Source of the DNA: Pseudoalteromonas umbrosa
GTDB taxonomy: Bacteria; Pseudomonadota; Gammaproteobacteria; Enterobacterales; Alteromonadaceae
DNA length: 64,000 bases
Assembly: GCF_030125375.1 (NCBI RefSeq)
Contig: NZ_JASJUU010000001.1
Location: 310,001-374,000, forward strand
Reading direction: 5' to 3'
The notes beneath the pieces are model-generated. The model did not search any database and was not told where the DNA came from. It saw only the letters and a list, made by a program, of their open reading frames with translations. The position numbers were made by a program, and so were the translations under genes. Position 1 is the first letter of the stretch. Every line of letters starts with the position of its first letter. This document shows, piece by piece, positions 1 through 7,459 of the stretch.

Positions 1-169
1 CGGCGTAAAGTAACGCTTCTTTGCTATCAAAGTGGTTATATACAGTGCGTTTAGAAACTTCTGCGGTTTGGGCAACCAAATCCATGCTGGTTTGTTGTGC
101 ACCGTGCTCAGCAAATAAATGTTCTGCTGCACGAATGATTTGCAAGCGTTTTTTCTCTGATAGCTTCAT
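1..169 (-). CDS. TetR-family transcriptional regulator, N-terminal part (C-terminus outside window)
   Basis: The reverse complement starts with ATG at 169 and encodes MKLSEKKRLQIIRAAEHLF, continuing through a TetR-type helix-turn-helix with SMDLVAQTAEVSKRTVYNHF before leaving the window at position 1. The spacing and the VSKRTVYNHF recognition-helix region are typical of TetR/AcrR repressors. About 56 codons are present, so only the DNA-binding domain is visible and the ligand domain cannot be assessed. GAGGAG lies just upstream of the ATG as ribosome-binding site. The gene diverges from the metallo-hydrolase gene at 293. Two near-palindromic copies in the shared promoter suggest that it represses itself and its neighbour. 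Confidence 0.85.
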   Translation of the reverse strand, partial: MKLSEKKRLQIIRAAEHLFAEHGAQQTSMDLVAQTAEVSKRTVYNHFDSKEALLYA

Positions 170-216
170 CAATTAACTCCTCACTTTGATGGGGCTAGTG
201 TAGCTGAAATCAAAAA

Positions 217-235
217 AACTTGCACTGTGTAGTTT
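217..235. promoter_or_regulatory. Candidate TetR operator, copy 1
   Basis: AACTTGCACTGTGTAGTTT shares the right arm GCAC-T-GTGTAGTTT with a second copy at 257-275. It lies in the divergent promoter between the TetR gene and the metallo-hydrolase gene. The inner dyad TGCAC/GTGTA is imperfect by one base. The role is inferred from position and symmetry. Confidence 0.5.
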
Positions 236-256
236 ACTTTTATTCTTCCATGTGAA

Positions 257-275
257 AAACTGCACCGTGTAGTTT
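257..275. promoter_or_regulatory. Candidate TetR operator, copy 2
   Basis: AAACTGCACCGTGTAGTTT is a 19-bp near-perfect palindrome; only positions 6 and 14 fail to pair around the central base. It is the better of two copies set 40 bp apart and lies 18 bp before the ATG at 293, where a bound repressor would block transcription. Confidence 0.55.
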
Positions 276-292
276 ACTTTTTGTGGTGGCGT

Positions 293-1402
293 ATGAAAGC
301 TAGATATAAAGTGTCTTTTGTAGCAGCAGTATTATTTGGATTAACGGTTGGAGGATGTTCTATGGTGTCAAATTTAGACGCGCAAGTGAATGAAGCGGGT
401 TATCGCTCAACTCAATTTAACGAAGGTAAGTTTCACAACACCAACGAAACACAACCGCCAAGTTTAAGTAAAACGCTGGGTATTTTTTGGCGCTTTATGA
501 CGGAATCAAAAGTATCGCCTGTGCCGAGCAAGCCATTACCCATGGTGCAGCAGACGCCATCCATGTTGGCACAGCTGCCGGACACACAAGTACATATGAT
601 CAAATTAGGTCACTCATCTATTTTGCTTAAAGTGTATGGTAAATATTGGTTGTTAGATCCGGTGTTCTCTAAACGCGCATCGCCATTTAGTTTTGCAGGG
701 CCTGAGCGCTTTCAAGAAACGCCTATCTCTCTCGAAGACTTACCGCCTATTGAGCGCATTTTAATTTCTCATAATCACTACGATCATTTAGACAAAGACA
801 GCGTGTTGGCTTTGATAGACAAAACTCAGGAAATTTTTGTTCCACTTGGCGTGGAAGGGGATCTTGCTCAGTGGGGAGTGAATAAAGCCAAGATTAAAGT
901 ATTTGACTGGTGGCAGGAGCATGTTGACAGTGAGAGCTTGGTCGCATTCGTACCGACACAGCATTTTTCTGGCAGGGGACTGGGCGATGGGAATAAAACG
1001 TTGTGGGGCTCATGGGTAATAAAAGCGGGTGAGCAAAGTCTTTATTTTAGTGGGGATTCTGGTTATTTCGATGGCTTTAAAGACATAGGTCGACGCTACG
1101 GACCATTTAATTATACTTTTATTGAAACCGGTGCTTATGACAAGGATTGGGCTGATATCCATATGACTCCCGAACAAAGTGTTCAAGCACATATTGATTT
1201 GAATGCAGAGGTCATGCTGCCTATTCATAATGGTACGTTCGATTTGGCTTTTCATGCTTGGTATGAACCGTTAGAGCGAGTGTCCAAAGCTGCGCAACAG
1301 CATCAAGTGACAATCAACACCCCCATTGTCGGTGAGGTACTCACTGCGGGGCAGTCGCATAATAATGCCTTTTGGTGGAAATCTTTCATGTCTAACGGTT
1401 AA
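293..1402 (+). CDS. MBL-fold metallo-hydrolase, lipoprotein (NAPE-PLD/RomA-like)
   Basis: Exported metallo-beta-lactamase-fold hydrolase of the UlaG/NAPE-PLD-like group; substrate unknown. The ATG at 293 is preferred over the in-frame TTG at 281 because it gives a compact lipoprotein signal peptide with lipobox LTVGGC, Cys about residue 22. Mature residues about 100-165 hold the family features: HSSILLKVYGKYWLLDPVFS, the strand that buries the substrate pocket, and the metal motif HNHYDHLD (HxHxDH) near residue 160. Later ligand candidates are the His in PTQHFSGRG, the Asp in FSGDSGYF and the His in LPIHNGTF, so both zinc sites look intact. The gene diverges from a TetR regulator and probably belongs to its regulon. 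The family is confident; the reaction is not. Confidence 0.85.
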   Translation: MKARYKVSFVAAVLFGLTVGGCSMVSNLDAQVNEAGYRSTQFNEGKFHNTNETQPPSLSKTLGIFWRFMTESKVSPVPSKPLPMVQQTPSMLAQLPDTQVHMIKLGHSSILLKVYGKYWLLDPVFSKRASPFSFAGPERFQETPISLEDLPPIERILISHNHYDHLDKDSVLALIDKTQEIFVPLGVEGDLAQWGVNKAKIKVFDWWQEHVDSESLVAFVPTQHFSGRGLGDGNKTLWGSWVIKAGEQSLYFSGDSGYFDGFKDIGRRYGPFNYTFIETGAYDKDWADIHMTPEQSVQAHIDLNAEVMLPIHNGTFDLAFHAWYEPLERVSKAAQQHQVTINTPIVGEVLTAGQSHNNAFWWKSFMSNG

Positions 1403-1462
1403 CACTAGACATTTGTTTGTATAGTATACCGGTCCAAGTTAATAATAATTTGGACCTGCTTT

Positions 1463-1825
1463 ATGCATACAGAAATAGAACAAGCCACCATTGCCATCGT
1501 CGACCGTCAACTTGAAGCCTATAACAATCAAGACATTGACGCCTTTGCAGCGACGTACAGCGATGACGTAGAAATTTACCAATCACAAACTTTGGTGTTT
1601 AAAGGTAAAGATGCTTTGATTGAACGCTATGGAAAAAAATTCGCTAGCCTAAGCTATTTGCACGCAACTTCGTTAAAGCGCATTGTCCATGAGCACTTCT
1701 TGATTGATCATGAGTTGGCCGAATCTTCGACATTACCAAGCAAAGAGGTAGACAACAGTATTAAAGTGATCGCAGCTTACGAAGTGCAAGATGGTCTTAT
1801 TTGCAAAGTGACATTTATGGGTTAA
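1463..1825 (+). CDS. NTF2-like / SnoaL-like domain protein
   Basis: A 120-residue cytoplasmic protein with the start typical of the NTF2-like superfamily: IVDRQLEAYNNQDIDAFAA, then YSDDVEIYQ and FKGKDALIERYGKKF. This matches the SnoaL-like or steroid-isomerase-like group, which includes enzymes and ligand-binding proteins, so a reaction cannot be assigned. The length is normal for a single domain. It begins 60 bp after the metallo-hydrolase gene on the same strand and could be co-transcribed with it. No strong ribosome-binding site is visible before the ATG. Confidence 0.7.
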   Translation: MHTEIEQATIAIVDRQLEAYNNQDIDAFAATYSDDVEIYQSQTLVFKGKDALIERYGKKFASLSYLHATSLKRIVHEHFLIDHELAESSTLPSKEVDNSIKVIAAYEVQDGLICKVTFMG

Positions 1826-1853
1826 TGATTTAGATAGTCTGTAGCGTTTACAT

Positions 1854-1892
1854 GGCTTTTGATATTGATTATTATTATCAATATCAAAAGCC
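1854..1892. repeat. 16-bp perfect inverted repeat containing a Fur-box-like sequence
   Basis: Arms at 1854-1869 (GGCTTTTGATATTGAT) and 1877-1892 are perfect complements around a 7-nt centre TATTATT. Positions 1861-1879 match 16 of 19 bases of the classical Fur box GATAATGATAATCATTATC. No T-run follows, so a terminator role is less likely than an operator role. The centre is 32 bp before the ATG of the next gene. Confidence 0.65.
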
Positions 1893-1907
1893 AAGATACG
1901 TTGGGTT

Positions 1908-2273
1908 ATGGACTTTCATCAGGTGATTGCCAAAGATGCGTTTGAGCAAGCATATCAGTCTGCCAGTGCTGAATTTGCAGTAAAGGCAATGATACTCAAG
2001 CATAGCCCTGCCAATATTGATAACCTCACAGATTACATTGAGGCTGGACGCAAATTTATCTCAGTGTGTTTAAGTGGTCACGATCCGTTACATACTGCAC
2101 AATTACGTATGTGGTTTAGACGTAATCTGGTGTTAAATTCAAGCAGGGGTTCTGCAAATTTAAAGTTTAAACATATTTGCCGTGCAGAACTTAAGCGCTT
2201 AGATAAGCACTTAAAAGTCGTTTTTTCACATTATGGCAGCAATATTACCCCCTTGTTACCGCAAGTGAGGTAA
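1908..2273 (+). CDS. Conserved-looking small protein of unknown function, possibly Fur-regulated
   Basis: I do not recognise this 121-residue protein. It has no signal peptide or membrane segment, is rich in Ala, Leu and Lys, and looks largely helical. The second half is basic (LRMWFRRNLVL, KFKHICRAELKRLDKHLK), which could allow nucleic-acid contact. Cysteines are few and there is no obvious metal-binding motif. The ATG lies 16 bp after a perfect inverted repeat that carries a Fur-box-like sequence, so iron-dependent expression is the only functional hint. It is convergent with the ADP-ribosylglycohydrolase gene, 17 bp away. Codon use looks like that of its neighbours. Confidence 0.6.
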   Translation: MDFHQVIAKDAFEQAYQSASAEFAVKAMILKHSPANIDNLTDYIEAGRKFISVCLSGHDPLHTAQLRMWFRRNLVLNSSRGSANLKFKHICRAELKRLDKHLKVVFSHYGSNITPLLPQVR

Positions 2274-2290
2274 TTATAGAGGGCAATGGG

Positions 2291-3136
2291 TTATTTGAGC
2301 TTACTAGCAGCTTCTTGCAAGTCAGAAGAGAGCTTTATTAAATAGTCTTTACCGTATTGTTTGTTTTCAAGTTCTTCGTACAAAAACGCAGGTAGGTCAT
2401 TGACATATTCTTCACTTAAACTGGCGATACCCAATGCACAAGCCGCAACAGTATCCACATCACCACCAAATGCCACTGATTTGATTAAAAGCTCAGAGTA
2501 GCTTTCTGCATTCAATAAAACTGTCAGCAATGCATTGATGGTCTCATACCCGCAGCACGCGACCTCTTTTTGCCACTGACAGTCCCATTGGATTTCGGTG
2601 TGAGACTGGACAAATTCAGCAAGTTGCTGTTTAGACCCTATTTGGTAATAAAAGTAGTGACTTGCTAGCGCAACAGCTTGAGATGAATTTATACCAATGG
2701 TGGTATCATGGGTGAGCTTGGCTTGTAATTTGGCGTTGTTAAGCACATCTTCAATGTTTGGAAATAATCCAATGGGGACTGAGCGCATTGCTGCACCATT
2801 TGCTTTGCTGTTGGGCTTAATTTGGGCTAAAAAGTCTTCAGCTGAATTAATTGAGTCTAAAAATGCATAAAAGCCCTTGGAGTAGCCAAGGCGCTGGTCT
2901 CGTTTAAAGCACTCCACAAATTTTTGTGTGATGGTGTATTCATCCCAAGGCGCTGAGCTTACTATCAATTCTGCGAGCGCTATCGACATTTGCGTGTCAT
3001 CAGTGTAGTGACCAGGCGCGATGCCGAGTCCATGCTCATGATAAGCTGTTAAATTATTAAAACTTGCAACCTTCTCTTTGCTCGCAAATTCAAAACCAGC
3101 TCCGTAAGCATCGCCAATAGCTATTTCAAGTAGCAT
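2291..3136 (-). CDS. ADP-ribosylglycohydrolase family protein
   Basis: Hydrolase of the DraG/ARH family, which removes ADP-ribose from proteins or small molecules with two Mg ions. Of 281 residues, the N-terminal GDAYGAGFEF and GHYTDDTQM (Thr45-Asp46-Asp47) give the first metal-binding cluster. GGDVDTVAACALG (residues 224-236) gives the second, with the Asp-x-Asp-Thr signature. Length and order match the family. No dinitrogenase reductase or ADP-ribosyltransferase gene is nearby, so the target is unknown. The ATG is preceded by TAGGAG. The pseudopilin-like gene at 3165-3554 lies 28 bp upstream on the same strand, so the two may share a transcript. Confidence 0.88.
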   Translation of the reverse strand: MLLEIAIGDAYGAGFEFASKEKVASFNNLTAYHEHGLGIAPGHYTDDTQMSIALAELIVSSAPWDEYTITQKFVECFKRDQRLGYSKGFYAFLDSINSAEDFLAQIKPNSKANGAAMRSVPIGLFPNIEDVLNNAKLQAKLTHDTTIGINSSQAVALASHYFYYQIGSKQQLAEFVQSHTEIQWDCQWQKEVACCGYETINALLTVLLNAESYSELLIKSVAFGGDVDTVAACALGIASLSEEYVNDLPAFLYEELENKQYGKDYLIKLSSDLQEAASKLK

Positions 3137-3164
3137 GTAGTACTCCTAATTTTTTATTTATTTT

Positions 3165-3554
3165 TTAACTTTCAACTTTGGTCATGATGAATTGATTATG
3201 TTCTTCACGAAATAAGTAGAAAGTGAATGTATTACTGCGCTTGATTGACCCTGAGCTAAAAATCATAAAAGTCAGTGGAGAGTGTGTTAAATAGCGATAT
3301 TCAAATGGCGACCCCCACTTGTCCAATGGCACGCTATTGAGCAGCTCGGGGTGAAGTTCAGTCAGTGTTTTTAAAGAGTGCAAATCGGCCAAACTGTTGC
3401 CTGATTTCGTGTGGTAAATAGCGAGTGCATCGGAGACTTTTAACACATTAGAACCGTCTTTGTCGGTTTGATTGCTAAATATGTGAGTAATCATTAGTAA
3501 CAGCAAAATGAGTATAATCAAGGTGCTATACATTGTGTTTCTTTGTATTGTCAT
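3165..3554 (-). CDS. Type II secretion GspG-like (pseudopilin-like) protein
   Basis: Small single-pass membrane protein. A strongly hydrophobic helix (STLIILILLLLMITHIF) lies near the N-terminus, followed by a soluble domain with LDKWGSPFEYRY, which resembles the conserved C-terminal region of GspG major pseudopilins. The classical prepilin peptidase site (Gly-Phe-Thr-Leu-Ile-Glu) is absent, so this is not a standard pseudopilin; it may be a degenerate relative or a membrane-anchored protein of that fold. The start is uncertain: a TTG at 3590, ATG at 3554 or ATG at 3533 are possible, and none has a strong ribosome-binding site. I chose 3554. The gene lies upstream of the ADP-ribosylglycohydrolase gene on the same strand. 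Confidence 0.5.
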   Translation of the reverse strand: MTIQRNTMYSTLIILILLLLMITHIFSNQTDKDGSNVLKVSDALAIYHTKSGNSLADLHSLKTLTELHPELLNSVPLDKWGSPFEYRYLTHSPLTFMIFSSGSIKRSNTFTFYLFREEHNQFIMTKVES

Positions 3555-3765
3555 TTTTATAGGAAACAGTCTAAGTAATAAGCGCGGCAAATATGCTGTT
3601 AAGTAAAATCCAGTAATATCATTTAGATGAATAAAAATAAAGCAAATGACGATATTTTTCAGTAGTAATCAATGAACATGGTGATTAGATGAGAGACCAG
3701 ATAATTCCTTAAGACTATTAATTTTGCTAAAATGCGAGACTTAAAGGTTTATTTTTGAGGAACTC

Positions 3766-4686
3766 ATGAAACACTGGGCTGTACGTTTATCCGTTTTAAT
3801 ACTCATTATTTTAGCTGCAAGACAACCTGACCTTGAGCTACAAAATCCTGGAAAGGTTATTTCTTACAAAGGATTAGTACAACCAACCGATTATAGAGGT
3901 GTGACTAACGAAACTTGCACTGCAAACAGGTTGACGTCTGTTGAACATCCATTTATCGAAAATACGCTCCCTGCAATTGAGAAAGCATTTGAATTAGGCG
4001 CAGATACAGTGCACCTGAACGTTCATGCAACAGCAGATAAAGAGCTGGCAATTTTTCATGACTGGACCCTTGATTGCCGCACCAATGGCGAAGGGGTGAC
4101 CTCAAAGAAAACCATGGAATATTTAAAAACTTTAGATGCAGGATATGGTTATAGCGTAGGTGAAGAGGAAATATACCCACTTAGAGACAAAGGGGTTGGC
4201 CTCATTCCTTCATTAACTGAAGTGCTTGCACAGTTCCCAGAAAAATCGTTTTTACTTAATGTGAAAACCGCAGGCCCAGAGTCGATGGAAGTATTAACGA
4301 GTCATTTAAATAAGCTGACTTCTGAGCAGCGCAGCCGTATTAGCTTTATGGGTATTCAAAGTATATCAGAGGAGATTGTTGAGCAATTTCCAGACCAAAT
4401 GACGTACTCTAAAGAAGTGGGTAAACGCTGCCTTGTAAAGTACATTTTTATTGGTTGGTCACGTTATTACCCAGGTTCTTGTAGCAATACAACCCTCGTT
4501 ATTCCAGAGCAGTTTGGAAAGATTTTATGGGGATGGCCTGAGCAATTTGCAGCCCGAGCTCAGCAAAATGGCAGTGAAGTATACCTTTATCAAACAAAAC
4601 AGCCTTATTCATCGAGCAGTGATTTAAGAGAACAGGGAATCGGTCTGTTTACTGCTGATATGTTTGGCTTGTCTAGTAAAAACTGA
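3766..4686 (+). CDS. Glycerophosphodiester phosphodiesterase-family protein, exported, with altered metal motif
   Basis: A GDPD-fold (TIM-barrel) protein of 306 residues with an N-terminal hydrophobic segment (VRLSVLILIILAARQ) that should export or anchor it. Family landmarks are SVEHPFIENTLPAI (residues 58-71), GADTVHLNVHATAD (78-91), IFHDWTLDCRTNGEG (96-110) and LIPSLTEVL. In typical GDPDs the GAD segment reads Glu-x-Asp at the metal site; here it reads His-Leu-Asn (83-85). The usual HRG is also replaced. HD at 98-99 is kept. This suggests a divergent subfamily with altered metal use or lost GDPD activity. GAGG precedes the ATG. The gene stands alone between minus- and plus-strand neighbours. 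Confidence 0.75.
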   Translation: MKHWAVRLSVLILIILAARQPDLELQNPGKVISYKGLVQPTDYRGVTNETCTANRLTSVEHPFIENTLPAIEKAFELGADTVHLNVHATADKELAIFHDWTLDCRTNGEGVTSKKTMEYLKTLDAGYGYSVGEEEIYPLRDKGVGLIPSLTEVLAQFPEKSFLLNVKTAGPESMEVLTSHLNKLTSEQRSRISFMGIQSISEEIVEQFPDQMTYSKEVGKRCLVKYIFIGWSRYYPGSCSNTTLVIPEQFGKILWGWPEQFAARAQQNGSEVYLYQTKQPYSSSSDLREQGIGLFTADMFGLSSKN

Positions 4687-4855
4687 GACTAAATAATCAC
4701 CTTTAATTTATGGTGTTAAATTAATATTTTTATTTTAAAAAGTAGGAATATTATAATATTTATATTGGTGTTATTTTTGTTTTTGATGCCTTTTGAGTCA
4801 TTTTATTTGTGCTATAGTCGTTGTGATTTTTTAACTATACATAAAAGGAATATGT

Positions 4856-5599
4856 ATGAAACTCAGAAAAACACTTTCGGCTATTGCTTTACTTTTATCT
4901 GCATCTGGCGCTTATGCGCAAGAGTATGTTGGCGGTTTAAGTATTGATACAGCGAGCCTAGTATGGTCTTCAAGTAACAGTTACAGCAGTGGTCAGGTGG
5001 TTAGAGAGGGCAGCTCTGGAGATTTGTATCTAGCGAAGGTTAGTATTAATGCGAATGACAGTAATTTATCTCCTAGTGGCGATTCGCGTTGGGTACTGTT
5101 GCTAAAAGGAGATGTTCACGCCGGTGATACAATTAAAGTGCCCGGGTCAGGCAAAACGATATTTGTAACTAGCCAAGAGTATAGTGGCTTCAATGTTTAT
5201 GGTAATGGTAAAGCAGACGAGTATTGTCAGACTGCTGCGGACGCTTCGCCAAATGTACCAAGTGGTGTATATACTGCGTGGAATATTTCAAATGCGGCTT
5301 CTCCGATTGATACTTCTGCAGCGTATTATTTACTAGATGGCACTAAAGTTGTAAATCAAGGAAGTGATTTAAAGTTATATAGATCTATTCTTCATCCAAT
5401 TAACCTTGATGAGTCTTTGAGTCAAGTTAGTGCGAGTGTATGGACTGAAGCTGATTCTGTTTGGACTTGTAGGCCAGGACCTGGTGAAGCTCCACCGAGT
5501 ATCATGGGTGATTCTTCAAGATCAGATAGATACTGGGCTGCGGGATCCAGCTCAAAAATGTGTTTCAATAAAGCGAGACTTTACTGCGTTCAAAAATAA
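4856..5599 (+). CDS. Secreted protein with ChtBD3-like segment and DUF1554-like domain
   Basis: A 247-residue exported protein with signal peptide cleaved after AYA (residue 21). Residues about 37-80 (WSSSNSYSSGQVVREG, LYLAKVSI, SRWVLL) resemble the small carbohydrate-binding modules of families 5/12, with spaced Trp and Tyr. Residues about 100-245 start with KTIFVTSQEYSGF and GKADEYCQTAAD and end with CFNKARLYCVQK. This pattern resembles DUF1554/Lcl-type domains seen in secreted proteins of Leptospira and marine bacteria. Cysteines 124, 205, 236 and 244 could form two disulfides. The function is unknown; an extracellular or surface binding protein is the likeliest role. AAAAGGAAT precedes the ATG, and a terminator-like hairpin follows at 5615-5635. 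Confidence 0.65.
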   Translation: MKLRKTLSAIALLLSASGAYAQEYVGGLSIDTASLVWSSSNSYSSGQVVREGSSGDLYLAKVSINANDSNLSPSGDSRWVLLLKGDVHAGDTIKVPGSGKTIFVTSQEYSGFNVYGNGKADEYCQTAADASPNVPSGVYTAWNISNAASPIDTSAAYYLLDGTKVVNQGSDLKLYRSILHPINLDESLSQVSASVWTEADSVWTCRPGPGEAPPSIMGDSSRSDRYWAAGSSSKMCFNKARLYCVQK

Positions 5600-5614
5600 A
5601 GAAGTGACGTATTG

Positions 5615-5635
5615 AGAGGTTGCTTAGCAACCTCT
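5615..5635. terminator. Hairpin between convergent genes
   Basis: AGAGGTTGC (5615-5623) pairs with GCAACCTCT (5627-5635) around a 3-nt loop TTA. It sits between the stop at 5599 and the convergent stop at 5656 and could end both transcripts, although the T-run is short. Confidence 0.65.
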
Positions 5636-5655
5636 TCGCATTGATTTATCAAACC

Positions 5656-7446
5656 TTAGTACACGTCTCGCACATAACGTTTTTGTTTTTTAAGGCTTGC
5701 GACATAGGCCTGAGCTTCTGCTTCATCAAAACTACCGTGCTTGGCAATGACATCATGCAAGGCCTTATCGACGTCTTTGGCCATTCTGAATGCATCACCA
5801 CACACATAAAAATAAGCACCACGTTCTAACCAGCTAAAGAGCTCTGCGCCTTGCTCTTGCATTTTGTCTTGTACATAGACTTTTTGCGGCTGGTCTCGAG
5901 AGAATGCTAAATCTAAACGAGTAAGCAATCCGCTTTGCTGCATTTGTTCTAGCTCCTCTTGGTATAAAAAGTCACATGATTTTTGTCTATCGCCAAAAAA
6001 CAACCAGTTGTCACCAGAGGCTTCAGTGGCCGCGCGTTCTTCTAAAAAGCCCCTAAATGGCGCAATACCGGTTCCCGGGCCGACCATGATGATCGGCGCT
6101 GAGTGATTTTCGGGTACTGAAAAGTGCTTATTTGGTGCAAAGTAGCATTTCACTTTATCACCGGGCTTACAGACGTCGGCCAAAAAGGTGGAACAGACTC
6201 CATTATGGGCGCGGTTTTCTTGCTCATAACGGACGCTGGCAATGGTTAAATGCACTTGATTTTCATGTTTTTTGATACTCGATGAGATTGAATAAGCTCT
6301 TGGCGCAAGTGGTTTAGATAAACGGATAAAGTCGCTTGCGGTGAATGCATTGGGCGCATATTTTCTAAGTAGATCAACACAATCTAGACCCCAGATAAAA
6401 TCATTTAAGGCTTGAGCATCTTCTTCTAGTTTAGCGATAAATTGAGCATCACCACTACGAGCAGCCACTTCAGCGACAAACTCTTTGCTGGGTAATCTGA
6501 TCTCTAAATGTTCACTAAAAATAGTTTGCAGTGCCAGCGTATGGCCATCGTGCTGCTCTTGCTGCTCAGGGCGCGCCCCAAGTAATGCGATTAATTCTTC
6601 AACCAAATCTGCACGATTAACAGAGATCAAATTAATGGCATCCCCTGCGTCATACACTTCCTTTGAATCAAGTAACGAAAACTCGTAGTGGCATGTCTCT
6701 TTACCAGAGCCCGGCTTATTCAGTGTATACGCGTTGACCAATTCGGCTTCAAATGGGTTGTCTCGTGTGAATTTGGGTTTGGCTTTTTTAGTGGCCACAG
6801 GCGCACTAGTGGGAATAACTTCACTTTGCCCGTTACTGCCTTTTTGTGCAATGGTTGGTAAGGTTTCAGCAATCCACTCTTGCGCGGGCGACTCAAAGGC
6901 CACATCGCAATCGACTCTGTCTGCGATGCGCGTTGCGCCAAGCGCTTCAAGACGCTCATCCCATTGAATACCTGCAAGGCAAAAATCATCGTAATTAGTA
7001 TCACCAAGAGCCAGCACAGAGAAATAGGTTTTATCGAAGCGAGGCGCTGTGTCACTAGAGATATCATCCCACAGTGCCTGCGCGTTATCAGGCATCTCGC
7101 CTTCGCCATACGTACTGGTAATAACCAGTAGCCGTTCAGCTTGGCTGAGCTGAGTAAGGTCAGCATCATCCATATCTAGTACTACAGGAGAAAGACCGTG
7201 ATTTTTGGCTATTTCAGCTGCTTCTTCGGCAACGCCCTCGGCGTTCCCTGTTTGAGAACCATAAATAATGGTGATGGGTTTAACCTGCTGTTGCGGCGCG
7301 CTGGTGGTTGATACATGCTCTTCTTTGACCAGTAAACGTGTATGCAGACCTGCTAAAAAGCCGCCCAGCCACTGTCTTTGATCGTCGTTAAAAGGGATAT
7401 CCTGTGGTAAAAACGGGACTTTTTTGTTGCTTTTAATGTGTTCCAT
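5656..7446 (-). CDS. CysJ-type diflavin reductase (NADPH:flavoprotein), partner of the GltB-like protein
   Basis: Soluble diflavin reductase of 596 residues, the usual length of sulfite reductase alpha subunits. An N-terminal stretch with QRQWLGGFLAGL is followed by a flavodoxin domain (about 56-195; FMN loop YGSQTGNAEG, STYGEGEMPD, LALGDTNYDDFC). Next is an FAD domain (about 228-440; RAYSISSS, GVCSTFLAD) and an NADPH domain (IIMVGPGTGIAPFRGFLEER, FSRDQPQKVYVQDK, VCGDAFRMAKDV) ending RYVRDVY. All cofactor motifs look intact. The known role of this fold is to pass electrons from NADPH through FAD and FMN to a partner. Here no cysI follows; the gene starts 13 bp after the glutamate-synthase-like gene, suggesting that protein as electron acceptor in place of GltD. 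A TCTCCT-complement ribosome-binding site (AGGAGA) precedes the ATG. Confidence 0.85.
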   Translation of the reverse strand: MEHIKSNKKVPFLPQDIPFNDDQRQWLGGFLAGLHTRLLVKEEHVSTTSAPQQQVKPITIIYGSQTGNAEGVAEEAAEIAKNHGLSPVVLDMDDADLTQLSQAERLLVITSTYGEGEMPDNAQALWDDISSDTAPRFDKTYFSVLALGDTNYDDFCLAGIQWDERLEALGATRIADRVDCDVAFESPAQEWIAETLPTIAQKGSNGQSEVIPTSAPVATKKAKPKFTRDNPFEAELVNAYTLNKPGSGKETCHYEFSLLDSKEVYDAGDAINLISVNRADLVEELIALLGARPEQQEQHDGHTLALQTIFSEHLEIRLPSKEFVAEVAARSGDAQFIAKLEEDAQALNDFIWGLDCVDLLRKYAPNAFTASDFIRLSKPLAPRAYSISSSIKKHENQVHLTIASVRYEQENRAHNGVCSTFLADVCKPGDKVKCYFAPNKHFSVPENHSAPIIMVGPGTGIAPFRGFLEERAATEASGDNWLFFGDRQKSCDFLYQEELEQMQQSGLLTRLDLAFSRDQPQKVYVQDKMQEQGAELFSWLERGAYFYVCGDAFRMAKDVDKALHDVIAKHGSFDEAEAQAYVASLKKQKRYVRDVY

Positions 7447-7459
7447 AATCTTCTCCTAC

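Noticed and set aside
1854..1892. Inverted repeat as a plain Rho-independent terminator
   Set aside because: No T-run follows on either side, and the repeat contains a good Fur-box match close to the next ATG.
4765..4947. 60-codon frame overlapping the start of the DUF1554-like gene
   Set aside because: It is an out-of-frame shadow of the signal-peptide region of the gene at 4856-5599.
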